Assembly: GCA_046052145.1 (NCBI GenBank)
Contig: JBJOMW010000007.1
Location: forward strand, 62,001 to 126,000
DNA: 64,000 nt
Reading direction: 5' to 3'
Source: Falsiroseomonas sp046052145
GTDB taxonomy: Bacteria > Pseudomonadota > Alphaproteobacteria > Acetobacterales > Acetobacteraceae
Below the pieces are notes generated by a model, which ran no database searches, was not told the DNA's origin, and saw only the letters and a list, made by a program, of their open reading frames with translations. Shown here piece by piece: positions 42,064 to 50,591 of this stretch (its first letter is position 1; the number at the start of each line of letters is the position of its first letter). A program made the translations under genes and the position numbers.

Positions 42064-43011
42064 TTGGACGGTTTCCTTGCCACGGACTGGCCCGGCAGGC
42101 GGACGCTGAAGACAGCGATCGGCTGCGTGGGCGTCGGGCTGCACAGCGGGCGGCGCGTGTCGCTCACGCTGCGCCCGGCGGCGGCCGGCACGGGCATCCT
42201 GTTCCGGCGGATCGACCTCGGCATCGACATTCCGGCCCGATTCGACCGCGTGGTGGACACGCGCCTCTGCACGGCCCTGGTGGCCGCGAAGGCGCCGCAG
42301 GCGCGCATCGGCACGGTCGAGCACATCATGGCCGCGCTGGCCGGTACCGGCATCACCGATGCCATTGTCGAACTCGACGGGCCGGAAGTGCCGATCCTGG
42401 ATGGCGCCGCCGCATCCTTCGTCTTCCTGATCGACTGCGCCGGCACCACCGCCCTGCCGGGTGCCGCCCCCGTGCTTGAGGTGCTGAAGCCCGTGCGCGT
42501 CACGGATGGCGAGGCCTTCGCCGAACTGCACCCGACACCCGACACCGGGCTGACCGCCGCGCTCACCATCGACTTCCCGGCGGATGTGATCGGCCGCCAG
42601 AAGATGGAACTGCGCGTGACGCGCGCCGCCTTCCGGGCGCAACTGGCCGAGGCACGGACCTTCGCCTTGGCCGAGGACGTCGCCAGGCTGCGGGCCGCGG
42701 GCCTTGCCCAGGGCGGGAGCCTCGCCAACGCCGTGGTGGTGGACGGGCCGCTGGTGCTGAACCCGGGCGGGCTGCGCTGGCCGGATGAATTCGTCCGCCA
42801 CAAGCTGCTCGACGTGGTGGGCGACCTTGCGCTGGCTGGCGCGGTGCTCTCGGCGCGCTTCGTGGGCCATCGCTCGGGGCATGCGCTGAACAATCAGGTG
42901 CTGCGCGCCCTCTTCGCGGACCGCGCCGCCTGGCGCCTGACGGAAGGCGAATTGGCGGCCGAGGGTGCTGCCATCCGCCTGCCTGCCGCCGCCGCCCCCG
43001 CCATCGCCTGA
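42064..43011 (+). CDS. lpxC: UDP-3-O-acyl-GlcNAc deacetylase LpxC
   Basis: Zinc enzyme for the committed step of lipid A synthesis. About 315 residues. It has TAIGCVGVGLHSGRRV at the start, His87 in GTVEHIMAAL, PILDGAAASFV, the H-x3-D zinc motif in FVRHKLLDVVGDLAL, and the catalytic GHRSGHALNNQ. The TTG at 42064 is chosen: TGGAG ends 6 nt before it and it reproduces the family start (MDGF...RTLK). A GTG at 42052 is an alternative. Codons open from 41893 would place the ftsZ terminator inside the gene and are rejected. Confidence 0.93.
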   Translation: MDGFLATDWPGRRTLKTAIGCVGVGLHSGRRVSLTLRPAAAGTGILFRRIDLGIDIPARFDRVVDTRLCTALVAAKAPQARIGTVEHIMAALAGTGITDAIVELDGPEVPILDGAAASFVFLIDCAGTTALPGAAPVLEVLKPVRVTDGEAFAELHPTPDTGLTAALTIDFPADVIGRQKMELRVTRAAFRAQLAEARTFALAEDVARLRAAGLAQGGSLANAVVVDGPLVLNPGGLRWPDEFVRHKLLDVVGDLALAGAVLSARFVGHRSGHALNNQVLRALFADRAAWRLTEGELAAEGAAIRLPAAAAPAIA

Positions 43012-43079
43012 CCGCGCGAAAAGGACGGCTTGGCACGCCTTGCCCCGCCGCCGCCCTGCCGTGGTATAGGGGACGCGCC

Positions 43080-43928
43080 ATGCGCCACCTCCTCCCAACG
43101 CTCCGCCGGCTGGCCCTGCCTGTCGTGCTCCTGTTGCCGCTTGCCGGCTGCACCGCCTGGGATGGGCGGCAGGATTCGCTGAACCCGCGCAGCGAAGCCA
43201 CGCGGGACATGTCGCCCGAAGAGCTCTTCGCCGCCGGCATCGAGGCGCTGAACCGCGAGCAATATGCCCGCGCTGTCGAGCTGTTCGATCTGGTCGAGCG
43301 CGAGCACCCCTACTCGACCTTCGCCACCAACGCGAAGCTCATGTCCGCCTATGGCGAGTACATGCGCAACCGCTACACCGAAGCGCTCGGCGCGCTGGAC
43401 CGCTTCATCCAGCTGCATCCGGCCCACCGCGACATCGCCTATGCCTATTACCTCCGCGCCCTGTCGATGTATGAGCAGATCAACGACATCGAGCGCGACC
43501 AGCGCGCGACGGAACTCGCCATGGGCGCACTGCAGGATGTGGTGAATCGGTTCCCGAACACGCCCTATGCGCGCGATGCGCGGCTGAAGATGGACCTCGC
43601 CCGCGACCACCTGGCAGGGCGCGAGATGACGGTGGGCCGCTTCTACCAGACCCGCCGCCTGCACCTGGCCGCGATCGGGCGCTTCCGCCGCGTCGTGGAT
43701 GAGTTCCAGACCACGAACCACGTGCCGGAAGCCCTGCACCGTCTGACCGAGGTCTACCTGACGCTCGGCATGGTGGAGGAGGCGCGCCGCACCGCCTCGG
43801 TGCTCGGCCACAACTATCCGGGCAGCCCCTGGTACCTGGACAGCTACGCGCTGCTGGTCGCGGGCGGCCAGGCCAGCGCGCAGGACAGCCCCGGCTTCTT
43901 CAGCCGCATGCTCGGCGGCCTGTTCTAA
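43080..43928 (+). CDS. bamD: Outer-membrane assembly lipoprotein BamD
   Basis: Essential part of the BAM complex that inserts outer-membrane beta-barrels. A 282-residue protein. The signal peptide ends in the lipobox LAGC (residues 21-24), so mature BamD is lipidated at Cys24. Then come TPR-like repeats: ELFAAGIEALNREQYARAVELFDLVEREHPYS and similar blocks through about residue 245 (typical AELAMGALQDVVNRFPNTPYARDAR). It sits between lpxC and recN, a common alphaproteobacterial order. Confidence 0.95.
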   Translation: MRHLLPTLRRLALPVVLLLPLAGCTAWDGRQDSLNPRSEATRDMSPEELFAAGIEALNREQYARAVELFDLVEREHPYSTFATNAKLMSAYGEYMRNRYTEALGALDRFIQLHPAHRDIAYAYYLRALSMYEQINDIERDQRATELAMGALQDVVNRFPNTPYARDARLKMDLARDHLAGREMTVGRFYQTRRLHLAAIGRFRRVVDEFQTTNHVPEALHRLTEVYLTLGMVEEARRTASVLGHNYPGSPWYLDSYALLVAGGQASAQDSPGFFSRMLGGLF

Positions 43929-43949
43929 CCGCGGTCCGGCACCGCGCCC

Positions 43950-45629
43950 GTGCTGACCTCGCTCGCCATCCGCGATGTGGTGCTGATCGAGCGCCTGGAC
44001 CTCGCCTTCGGGCCGGGGCTCACGGTGCTGACGGGCGAAACCGGGGCGGGGAAATCCATCCTTCTCGACAGCCTCGGCCTCGCGCTTGGCGCGCGGGCCG
44101 ATAGCGGCCTGGTGCGCGCAGGGCAGCCGCAGGCCTCGGTCGCCGCTGCCTTCGGCCTTGCCGACGAGCATCCCGCCCGCGCGCTGCTGACCGAGCAGGG
44201 CATCACGGCGGAGGATGAGCTGGTGCTGCGCCGGGTCGTGACCGCCGATGGCCGGTCGCGCGCCTTCGCCAACGACCAGCCAGTCGGGCTTGCGCTGCTG
44301 CGCCGGCTTGGCGCGCTGCTCGTCGAGGTGCAGGGGCAGCATGAGCAGGTCGGGCTGGCAGATCCGGCCGCGCATGCCGGGCTGCTCGACGCCTCCGGCA
44401 CGCCTGAGAAACTGCGCATGGCCACAGCGGAGACGCATCGCGCCTGGCGCGAGGCGGAGCGCAGCCTTGCCACGGCGCGAGAAGAGATTGCCGCGGCGCA
44501 GCGGGATGAGGAATTCCTCCGCCATGCTGTGGCCGAGCTCGATGCGCTTGCGCCCGTCGAGGGCGAGGAGGATGAGCTCGCCACGGAGCGCCAGAAGCTG
44601 CAGCAGGGCGAGCGGCGCGGCGAGGCGATTGCCGAAGCGATCGCCGCGCTCACCCCGCGTGATCGCCGCGCCGCCAACCCCTCTGCCGCGCTGCGCAGCG
44701 CCGTGCGCGCGCTGGAGCGCCTGCCGGCCCCGAACACCGAGGCAGAGCCCGCGCTGGACGCACTTGGCCGCGCGCTGGATGCGCTGGCAGAGGCCGAGAC
44801 GGCGATGGAGCGGCTCGCGCATGAATCCGGCCCCGATCCGCGGCGGCTGGAACATGTGGAAGAACGGCTGTTTGCGCTGCGTGCCGCGGCACGCAAGCAC
44901 ATGGTGGCGGTGGTGGAGTTGCCGACGCTGCTCTCCAGTCTGAAGGCGCGGCTTGCCGCACTCGATGCCGGCACGGATCGCGTGACGGCGGCTGAACGCG
45001 CCGCAGCCGCGACGCGCAGCGCCTATCTCGACGCCGCAGAGAAACTCACCGCGGCGCGGCGCAGCACGGCCACGAAGCTCGAGAAGGATGTCGCGCGCGA
45101 ATTGCCGCCGCTCAAGCTCGACCGCGCGCGGCTGGTAGTCGAGGTTGCGCCGAAGCCCGAATCCGGCTGGGGGCCGGATGGCGTGGACCGCGTGACCTTC
45201 CTCGTCTCGACCAATCCCGGCCAGGCGCCGGGCGCGCTCGACAAGGTGGCCTCGGGCGGCGAGTTGTCGCGGCTGATGCTGGCGCTGAAGGTGGTGCTGG
45301 CGCGCGGCTCACCAGTGCCGACGCTGGTCTTCGACGAGGTGGATAGCGGCATCGGCGGCGCCACCGCCGCGGCGGTGGGCGAACGCCTCGCGCGCGTCGC
45401 GGAACGGCTGCAGGTGCTGGTGGTGACGCATTCGCCGCAGGTCGCTGCGCGCGGTGCGCGGCATCTCTCGGTGGCGAAGCAGGTGAAGGCCGGACGGGCG
45501 GAGACGCGCGTGACGCCGCTCGACGCCGCGGCGCGGCGCGAGGAGATCGCGCGCATGCTGGCGGGCGAGCAGGTGACCGATGCCGCGCGCGCGGCCGCCG
45601 ACAGCCTTCTGGGGGGCAGCCTGCTGTGA
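43950..45629 (+). CDS. recN: DNA repair ATPase RecN
   Basis: SMC-like protein in double-strand break repair. A 559-residue protein. Walker A GETGAGKS at residues 29-36, Q-loop-like EVQGQHEQ near 127, a long coiled coil on both sides of a middle segment, then the C-terminal head with SGGELSRLMLALK (signature) and VFDEVDSGIGG (Walker B). The start is GTG at 43950. No LexA-like box was found in the short 21-bp gap after bamD, so SOS control would have to come from further upstream. Overlaps ligA by 4 nt (GTGA). Confidence 0.95.
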   Translation: MLTSLAIRDVVLIERLDLAFGPGLTVLTGETGAGKSILLDSLGLALGARADSGLVRAGQPQASVAAAFGLADEHPARALLTEQGITAEDELVLRRVVTADGRSRAFANDQPVGLALLRRLGALLVEVQGQHEQVGLADPAAHAGLLDASGTPEKLRMATAETHRAWREAERSLATAREEIAAAQRDEEFLRHAVAELDALAPVEGEEDELATERQKLQQGERRGEAIAEAIAALTPRDRRAANPSAALRSAVRALERLPAPNTEAEPALDALGRALDALAEAETAMERLAHESGPDPRRLEHVEERLFALRAAARKHMVAVVELPTLLSSLKARLAALDAGTDRVTAAERAAAATRSAYLDAAEKLTAARRSTATKLEKDVARELPPLKLDRARLVVEVAPKPESGWGPDGVDRVTFLVSTNPGQAPGALDKVASGGELSRLMLALKVVLARGSPVPTLVFDEVDSGIGGATAAAVGERLARVAERLQVLVVTHSPQVAARGARHLSVAKQVKAGRAETRVTPLDAAARREEIARMLAGEQVTDAARAAADSLLGGSLL

Positions 45630-47764
45630 GCGATGCGGCGCTCCGCCTGCGCAAGGTCGAGGCGCTGACGGAGGAGGAAGCGCAGGCCGAACTCGGCGCG
45701 CTTGCCGCCGAGATCGCGCGCCATGACGAGCTCTATCACCGCCAGGATGCGCCGGAGATCAGCGATGCCGATTACGACGCGCTGGTCCGCCGCAACCGCG
45801 CGATCGAGGCCCGCTTCCCCGAGCTGATCCGCCAGGACAGCCCGAGCCGCCGCGTCGGCGCGGAGGTCGCGGAAGGCTTCGGCAAGCTGCGCCATGGCGT
45901 GCCGATGCTGAGCCTCGACAACGCCTTCTCCGACGAGGATTTCCGGCAATTCACCGCCTCCATCCGGCGCTTCCTGCGGCTTGAGGATAGCGAGCAGCTG
46001 GATTTCGTCGCCGAGCCGAAGATCGATGGCCTCTCGGTCAACCTGACCTATGAGAATGGGCGCTTCCTGCGCGGTGCGACGCGCGGCGATGGCAGCGAGG
46101 GCGAGGATGTCACGGCCAATCTGCTAACGCTCGCCGACCTGCCGCGCGAATTGCCGCCCCCCTTCCCCGCGCGGATCGAGATCCGCGGCGAGGTCTTCTG
46201 CGAGAAGGCGGATTTCCTGGCTTTTCGGGCCGCGCAGGTGCTGGCCGCGGAGGCACGCGAAGCGCGGCGCGCGCGGGGGGAGAAGGTCGGGCCTGCCATC
46301 CCCATCCCGGTCAATCCGCGCAATTTCGCCGCCGGCTCGCTGCGCCAGCTCGATCCGACGATAACGGCGCAGCGCCCGCTGAAGCTCTTCGCCTATGCGA
46401 TGGGCGAGGCGAGCGAGCAGCCGGCCGAGACGCATGCTGCCTGGCTGGAGCGCCTGCGCCATTGGGGTTTTCGCGTGAACCCGTTGTCGGAGTTGCTGGA
46501 TGGCGAGGCCGCCGCGGCCGCGTTCCAGCACGGCATGGCGGAACGACGCGCTGGGCTCGCCTATGACATCGATGGTGTCGTCTACAAGCTGAACCGGCTG
46601 GACTGGCAGCGGCGCCTTGGCTTCGTCGGCCGTGCGCCGCGCTGGGCGATCGCCTGGAAATTTCCCGCCGAACAGGCGACCACCGTACTGCTCGGTATCG
46701 AGATCCAGGTTGGGCGCACCGGCGCGCTGACGCCGCGCGCAGTGATGCAGCCGGTCAATGTCGGCGGCGTCATGGTCAGCCACGCCAGCCTGCACAATGA
46801 GGACGAGATCGCGCGCAAGGATGTGCGGATCGGCGATACGGTCATCCTGCAGCGTGCCGGCGACGTCATCCCGCAGATCCTCGGCAGCGTGCCGGACAAA
46901 CGCCCTGCTGATGCCGAGCCTTTCGCCTTTCCTGAGACCTGCCCCGCCTGCGGCAGCCACGCCGTTCGCCCATCCGGAGAGGTGGTGCGCCGCTGCACCG
47001 GCGGGCTGATCTGCCCCGCCCAGGCCGTGGAGCGGCTGATCCATTTCTGCCGCCGCAACGCGATGGACATCGAGGGGCTGGGCGAGGAGATCATCCAGTC
47101 GCTCTTCGACGCCAGCCTGGTACGGACGCCGGCCGAGATCTTCCGCCTGGAGCGGCATATCGCGACGCTGCGCAACTGGGATGGCTGGGGCGAGCGCAAG
47201 ATCGCCAATTTGCTGAACGCCATCGAGGCGCGGCGGCGCGTGCCGCTCGATCGCTTCATCTTCGCCCTCGGCATCCGCCGCATCGGCGAGGCGAATGCCA
47301 AGCTGCTGGCCCGCCACTACCACTCCCTCGGCGAATGGCGCGCCAAGATGCGCGCCGCGACGGTGATCGGTTCGGAAGCGCGAGAGGAGCTTGGCTCCAT
47401 CCAGGGCATCGGCCCGGCGATCGCCACCGAACTCGCGGAGTTCTTCGCCGAACCGCACAACCGCGAGGCGCTCGACGACCTCGCGCAGGAGGTGACGCCG
47501 GAGGATGTCGTCATCGTCGCGACCGACGGCAATCCCTTCGCCGGCAAGACCATGGTCTTCACCGGCACGCTCGTCACCATGAGCCGCGACGAGGCGGAGG
47601 CGCAGGCCGAGCGCCTCGGCGCCAAGGTCACGAAGAGCGTCTCGAAGAAGACCGATTTCGTCGTGGTCGGTACCGATGCCGGCAGCAAGGCGACCAAGGC
47701 TGCCGAGCTCGGCGTGCGGATGCTGACCGAAGCCGAGTGGCGGGAGATGGCCGGCCTTGGCTGA
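45626..47764 (+). CDS. ligA: NAD-dependent DNA ligase LigA
   Basis: Seals nicks in DNA during replication and repair using NAD. A 712-residue protein. The N-terminal Ia domain binds NMN (HDELYHRQDAPEISDADYD); the adenylation domain has Lys132 in AEPKIDGLSVNL. The OB fold follows, then a zinc finger (CPACGSHAV ... CTGGLICPAQ, four Cys), helix-hairpin-helix repeats (IQGIGPAIATELAEF), and a C-terminal BRCT domain (about residues 635-712, GKTMVFTGTL). Starts at GTG overlapping the recN stop. Confidence 0.96.
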   Translation: MSDAALRLRKVEALTEEEAQAELGALAAEIARHDELYHRQDAPEISDADYDALVRRNRAIEARFPELIRQDSPSRRVGAEVAEGFGKLRHGVPMLSLDNAFSDEDFRQFTASIRRFLRLEDSEQLDFVAEPKIDGLSVNLTYENGRFLRGATRGDGSEGEDVTANLLTLADLPRELPPPFPARIEIRGEVFCEKADFLAFRAAQVLAAEAREARRARGEKVGPAIPIPVNPRNFAAGSLRQLDPTITAQRPLKLFAYAMGEASEQPAETHAAWLERLRHWGFRVNPLSELLDGEAAAAAFQHGMAERRAGLAYDIDGVVYKLNRLDWQRRLGFVGRAPRWAIAWKFPAEQATTVLLGIEIQVGRTGALTPRAVMQPVNVGGVMVSHASLHNEDEIARKDVRIGDTVILQRAGDVIPQILGSVPDKRPADAEPFAFPETCPACGSHAVRPSGEVVRRCTGGLICPAQAVERLIHFCRRNAMDIEGLGEEIIQSLFDASLVRTPAEIFRLERHIATLRNWDGWGERKIANLLNAIEARRRVPLDRFIFALGIRRIGEANAKLLARHYHSLGEWRAKMRAATVIGSEAREELGSIQGIGPAIATELAEFFAEPHNREALDDLAQEVTPEDVVIVATDGNPFAGKTMVFTGTLVTMSRDEAEAQAERLGAKVTKSVSKKTDFVVVGTDAGSKATKAAELGVRMLTEAEWREMAGLG

Positions 47765-47807
47765 CGCGCTTGCACGCCCGACCGGCCGCGCTTAAGCCGG
47801 ATACGTC

Positions 47808-48137
47808 ATGTCCGCCGCCCTGCTCGCCGCCCTGCTCTGCTCCGTCGCGGCCTATATCCACACCCGCTCCGCCCATCCTTCGATGCGGCCGGACAGCCCG
47901 CTGGCCGACCTGGCCTGGCGGGGATTGGCCTTCGCCGCGCTGATCGCCTGGGGCGCGCTGGTCGTGCGGGGCTATGTGATGGGGCGCTGGGCGGATGCGA
48001 CGGCCGCACTCCTCGGCTCCTTCGCGCTCAACTGGTATTTCGGCCATCGTGGCCCGAAACCGACCTGGCCGGGCCTGTCCATGCTGTTCGCGGTGGCTGG
48101 CCTTGGCCTCGCGGCGTATTCCTTCCTGTACGAGTAG
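47808..48137 (+). CDS. Small hypothetical membrane protein
   Basis: Not recognised. A 109-residue protein with three likely membrane helices (about 2-16, 36-55 and 88-107). Between the second and third is a short Arg/Trp-rich stretch and WYFGHRGPKPTWPG. No motif gives a role. It ends 7 bp before the dehalogenase ATG, so the two may be co-transcribed. Confidence 0.65.
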   Translation: MSAALLAALLCSVAAYIHTRSAHPSMRPDSPLADLAWRGLAFAALIAWGALVVRGYVMGRWADATAALLGSFALNWYFGHRGPKPTWPGLSMLFAVAGLGLAAYSFLYE

Positions 48138-48144
48138 GCGCGCC

Positions 48145-49023
48145 ATGTTCTTCGCTGGCTTCACGCTCGAAACCCGCGAAGCCGCCGGCAAGGCGTTCCG
48201 GCTGCGCCGGGGCGGCTCGGGGCCACCGCTGCTGCTGCTGCATGGCAATCCGCAGACGCATGCGATGTGGCATAAGCTCGCGCCGGTGCTGGCGCAGCGC
48301 TTCACGGTGATCTGCCCGGACCTGACCGGCTATGGCTTCTCCACCAAGCCGCCGGTCTCAGACGACCACGCCGCCTACACCAAGCGCGCCATGGCGGCCG
48401 ATATGCGCGCACTCATGCAGGGCCTCGGCTTCGCGCGCTTTGCCGTGGTCTCGCATGACCGCGGCGCGCGCGTGGCGCATCGCCTGGCGCTGGATGCGCC
48501 GGAGGCGGTGGAGAAGCTCTGCGTGATGGACATCGTGCCGACGCTCCATCACTTCGAGACGGGCGGCATGGATTTCGCCATGGGCTATTATCACTGGTTC
48601 TTCCTGGCCCAGCCGCATCCGAAGCCGGAACGCATGATCCTGCGCGATGTGGAGGATTGGTTCGACCTGCACACCTCGCGCGAGCCGAAGGACAAGGGCT
48701 TCTTCCACGCGGAGGCGCGCGCCGACTACCTCGCCGCGCTGCATCTTCCCGGCACGGTCGCCGCGATCTGCGAGGATTACCGCGCCGCCGCGACGCTCGA
48801 CCTTGCCCATGACCGCGCGAGCCGCGCGGCGGGCGAGAAACTCCACTGTCCGCTGCTCGCGCTTTGGGGCGCGAAGGGGAAGATCGGAGCCTGGTACGAT
48901 GCGCTGGCCGTCTGGCGCGACTACGCCGCGGGTCCGCTGACGGGCGGCGCCGTGCCATCCGGCCACTACCTGGCCGAGGAAGCGCCCGAGGCCGTCCTGG
49001 CGCATCTCGACGCCTTCCTCTGA
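48145..49023 (+). CDS. Alpha/beta hydrolase, probable haloacetate (fluoroacetate) dehalogenase
   Basis: A 292-residue alpha/beta hydrolase. It has the oxyanion region LLHGNPQTHAMW, then the nucleophile block SHDRGARVAHRLALD with Asp105, Arg106 and Arg109, an acid at Asp129 (MDIVPT), His150-Trp151 (YYHWFF) and the catalytic His274 (PSGHYLAEE), with Tyr212 nearby. These correspond, with an offset of 5-7, to Asp110, Arg111, Arg114, Asp134, His155, Trp156, Tyr219 and His280 of the Rhodopseudomonas fluoroacetate dehalogenase, which use Arg to bind carboxylate and His/Trp/Tyr to hold the halide. Activity on fluoroacetate or chloroacetate is inferred, not proven. Confidence 0.85.
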   Translation: MFFAGFTLETREAAGKAFRLRRGGSGPPLLLLHGNPQTHAMWHKLAPVLAQRFTVICPDLTGYGFSTKPPVSDDHAAYTKRAMAADMRALMQGLGFARFAVVSHDRGARVAHRLALDAPEAVEKLCVMDIVPTLHHFETGGMDFAMGYYHWFFLAQPHPKPERMILRDVEDWFDLHTSREPKDKGFFHAEARADYLAALHLPGTVAAICEDYRAAATLDLAHDRASRAAGEKLHCPLLALWGAKGKIGAWYDALAVWRDYAAGPLTGGAVPSGHYLAEEAPEAVLAHLDAFL

Positions 49024-49083
49024 CCGAAGGGCCATAGGAGGAAGCGCGGCATCCGCGACAAGAACGCGTTCTGACCCGCCGCG

Positions 49084-49590
49084 TTAGTCGAGCGGCAGGA
49101 CGAAAGGAAGGTCGGTGTCGCCTGTCTTTTCGCCGAAGCCGGTCAGCAGTGCATGCACCTGCCCGCGGTGATGGGTCTGGTGGTTGAACATATGCGTCAC
49201 CAGCAAGGCGTTGGGCCGAGTCACGTCGCGCCCCTGTGAGCCGCTGTACCAGGTGAGGCTGCCAGCGAGCCAAGCCGGCTCCACCCGCGCGGCCCAGGCC
49301 TCGATCGCGGCATCGGTCTCGACGCGCAGCGCGCGCATCGCCGCCCAATCCGGGTGCAGGTCCACGCTCTCGCGGATGCCGCCGGGCGGCTTCTCCCAGC
49401 CATCGAAACGGTACATCCAGAAGCGGTCGCCCCAGAGCAGGTGGCTCAGCGTGGCGTGGACCGAGCCGAAGAAGGCGCCACGATCCTCGATCCGCTGCGC
49501 CGGCGTCAGGCGATCCGCCGCGGCGTAGAGGCGCCTATTCATCTCCGCATTGTAGGCGGCCATCAGCCGCACCCAGTCCGGCGTGATCAT
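49084..49590 (-). CDS. DinB-family protein
   Basis: A 168-residue four-helix-bundle protein of the DinB/DUF664 group. It carries the three conserved His positions: His in GSVHATLSHLLWGD and the C-terminal MFNHQTHHRGQVHALL. Family members are metal-binding and include thiol-dependent transferases and damage-induced genes. Its function here is unknown. It overlaps the upstream GNAT gene by 4 nt and is the last gene of a three-gene minus-strand unit, aminotransferase-GNAT-DinB. Confidence 0.87.
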   Translation of the reverse strand: MITPDWVRLMAAYNAEMNRRLYAAADRLTPAQRIEDRGAFFGSVHATLSHLLWGDRFWMYRFDGWEKPPGGIRESVDLHPDWAAMRALRVETDAAIEAWAARVEPAWLAGSLTWYSGSQGRDVTRPNALLVTHMFNHQTHHRGQVHALLTGFGEKTGDTDLPFVLPLD

Positions 49591-50591
49591 GCTCTCACCT
49601 TCTTCCAGAAATGAACCAGATCGGCTGGCTGGCGATCAGGCCCGAGCGCGCCGCCCGGCAGCGTGCCGAGCTCCGTCCAACCCGCAGTCCGGACCAAGGT
49701 CTCGCCCGGTGTGCCGCCACGCGCCTCGAGCGTGAGAAGATTGCGGCCGATGTCGCGCGCGGCCTGCTCGGCGCGCGAGAGCAGCGCGCGACCGGCGCCG
49801 CGGCGGCGCGCCGCCGGGGCGACGATCAGCATCTGCATATCCGCCCGATGCGGCTGGGTCTCCGGCCGGTCGAGCGAGAGCAGCGCGGCACCGGCCAGCT
49901 CGCCCTCCAGCCAGGCGACCAGCAGCACCGCCTTGCCGAGCGCAACGCGAGAGGACACGCCGCGCCAGAACCCCTGCGCCACCGCCGGCGCAAGTGGCGC
50001 GAACCAGCCGAGGCTCGCGCCATCCGCGACCGTGTCGGCCAGGAGCGCGGCAAGGCGCCGCTCCGCACTCGCCGCCGCGGCGGCATCCAGCACCTCCACC
50101 ACCAGCCCGGCGATCGGCTTAGCGTAGCGGAACTCAAGGCTCTTCGAGAGGTCGTCGAGGACACGGATCGAGCCCTGCCGCACGAACCCGCGCTTTTCAT
50201 AGAAGCGATGCGCCGTCGCGAAGCGGGTGTCGCTCCAGAGCACGAGGCGCGCGGCATCGGCCGCCCGCGCATGCGCCTCCACGGCGTCCAGCAGGTCATG
50301 GGCGAGGCCAGTGCCGCGCGCCGCCTTCGCGACATAGACCTTGCAGATCTCGAAGGCCGCGTCCTGGCCCATCGGCCGCGTCGCCGCCATGCCGATGACG
50401 CGCCCATCCTGCTCCGCGGCCCAGAGCGCGCCGCCGGCCTCGGCGAAGTAGGTCGCGAGCGCCCGCAACTCCGGTACTTCGCCATCCACATCCATGATGC
50501 AGCCGGGATATTCGGACCAGCAATCGCCGATCAGGCGGATGAAGCCCTCCGCATCCGCATCCCGGCCGGGGCGAAGAATGACCTCGCTCAT
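49587..50591 (-). CDS. Protein with two GNAT acetyltransferase domains
   Basis: A 334-residue protein built of two GNAT folds. The first (residues 1-160) has VYVAKAARGTGLAHDLLDAVEAHA (acetyl-CoA loop) and AHRFYEKRGFVRQG. The second (about 165-330) has QMLIVAPAARRRGAGRALLSRAEQAA and ends VHFWKKVRA. The tandem layout is seen in some peptide- or antibiotic-modifying acetyltransferases, but the substrate is unknown here. It overlaps both its neighbours by 4 nt, so it is certainly in an operon with the aminotransferase. Confidence 0.83.
   Translation of the reverse strand: MSEVILRPGRDADAEGFIRLIGDCWSEYPGCIMDVDGEVPELRALATYFAEAGGALWAAEQDGRVIGMAATRPMGQDAAFEICKVYVAKAARGTGLAHDLLDAVEAHARAADAARLVLWSDTRFATAHRFYEKRGFVRQGSIRVLDDLSKSLEFRYAKPIAGLVVEVLDAAAAASAERRLAALLADTVADGASLGWFAPLAPAVAQGFWRGVSSRVALGKAVLLVAWLEGELAGAALLSLDRPETQPHRADMQMLIVAPAARRRGAGRALLSRAEQAARDIGRNLLTLEARGGTPGETLVRTAGWTELGTLPGGALGPDRQPADLVHFWKKVRA

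Noticed and set aside
40282..43098. 938-codon open frame on the minus strand opposite ftsZ-lpxC
   Set aside because: Antisense shadow. It would read through the ftsZ terminator and has a His/Arg-rich random composition.
49061..49072. 12-bp palindrome AGAACGCGTTCT
   Set aside because: It lies between convergent gene ends, without a T-tract or second copy. Probably chance.
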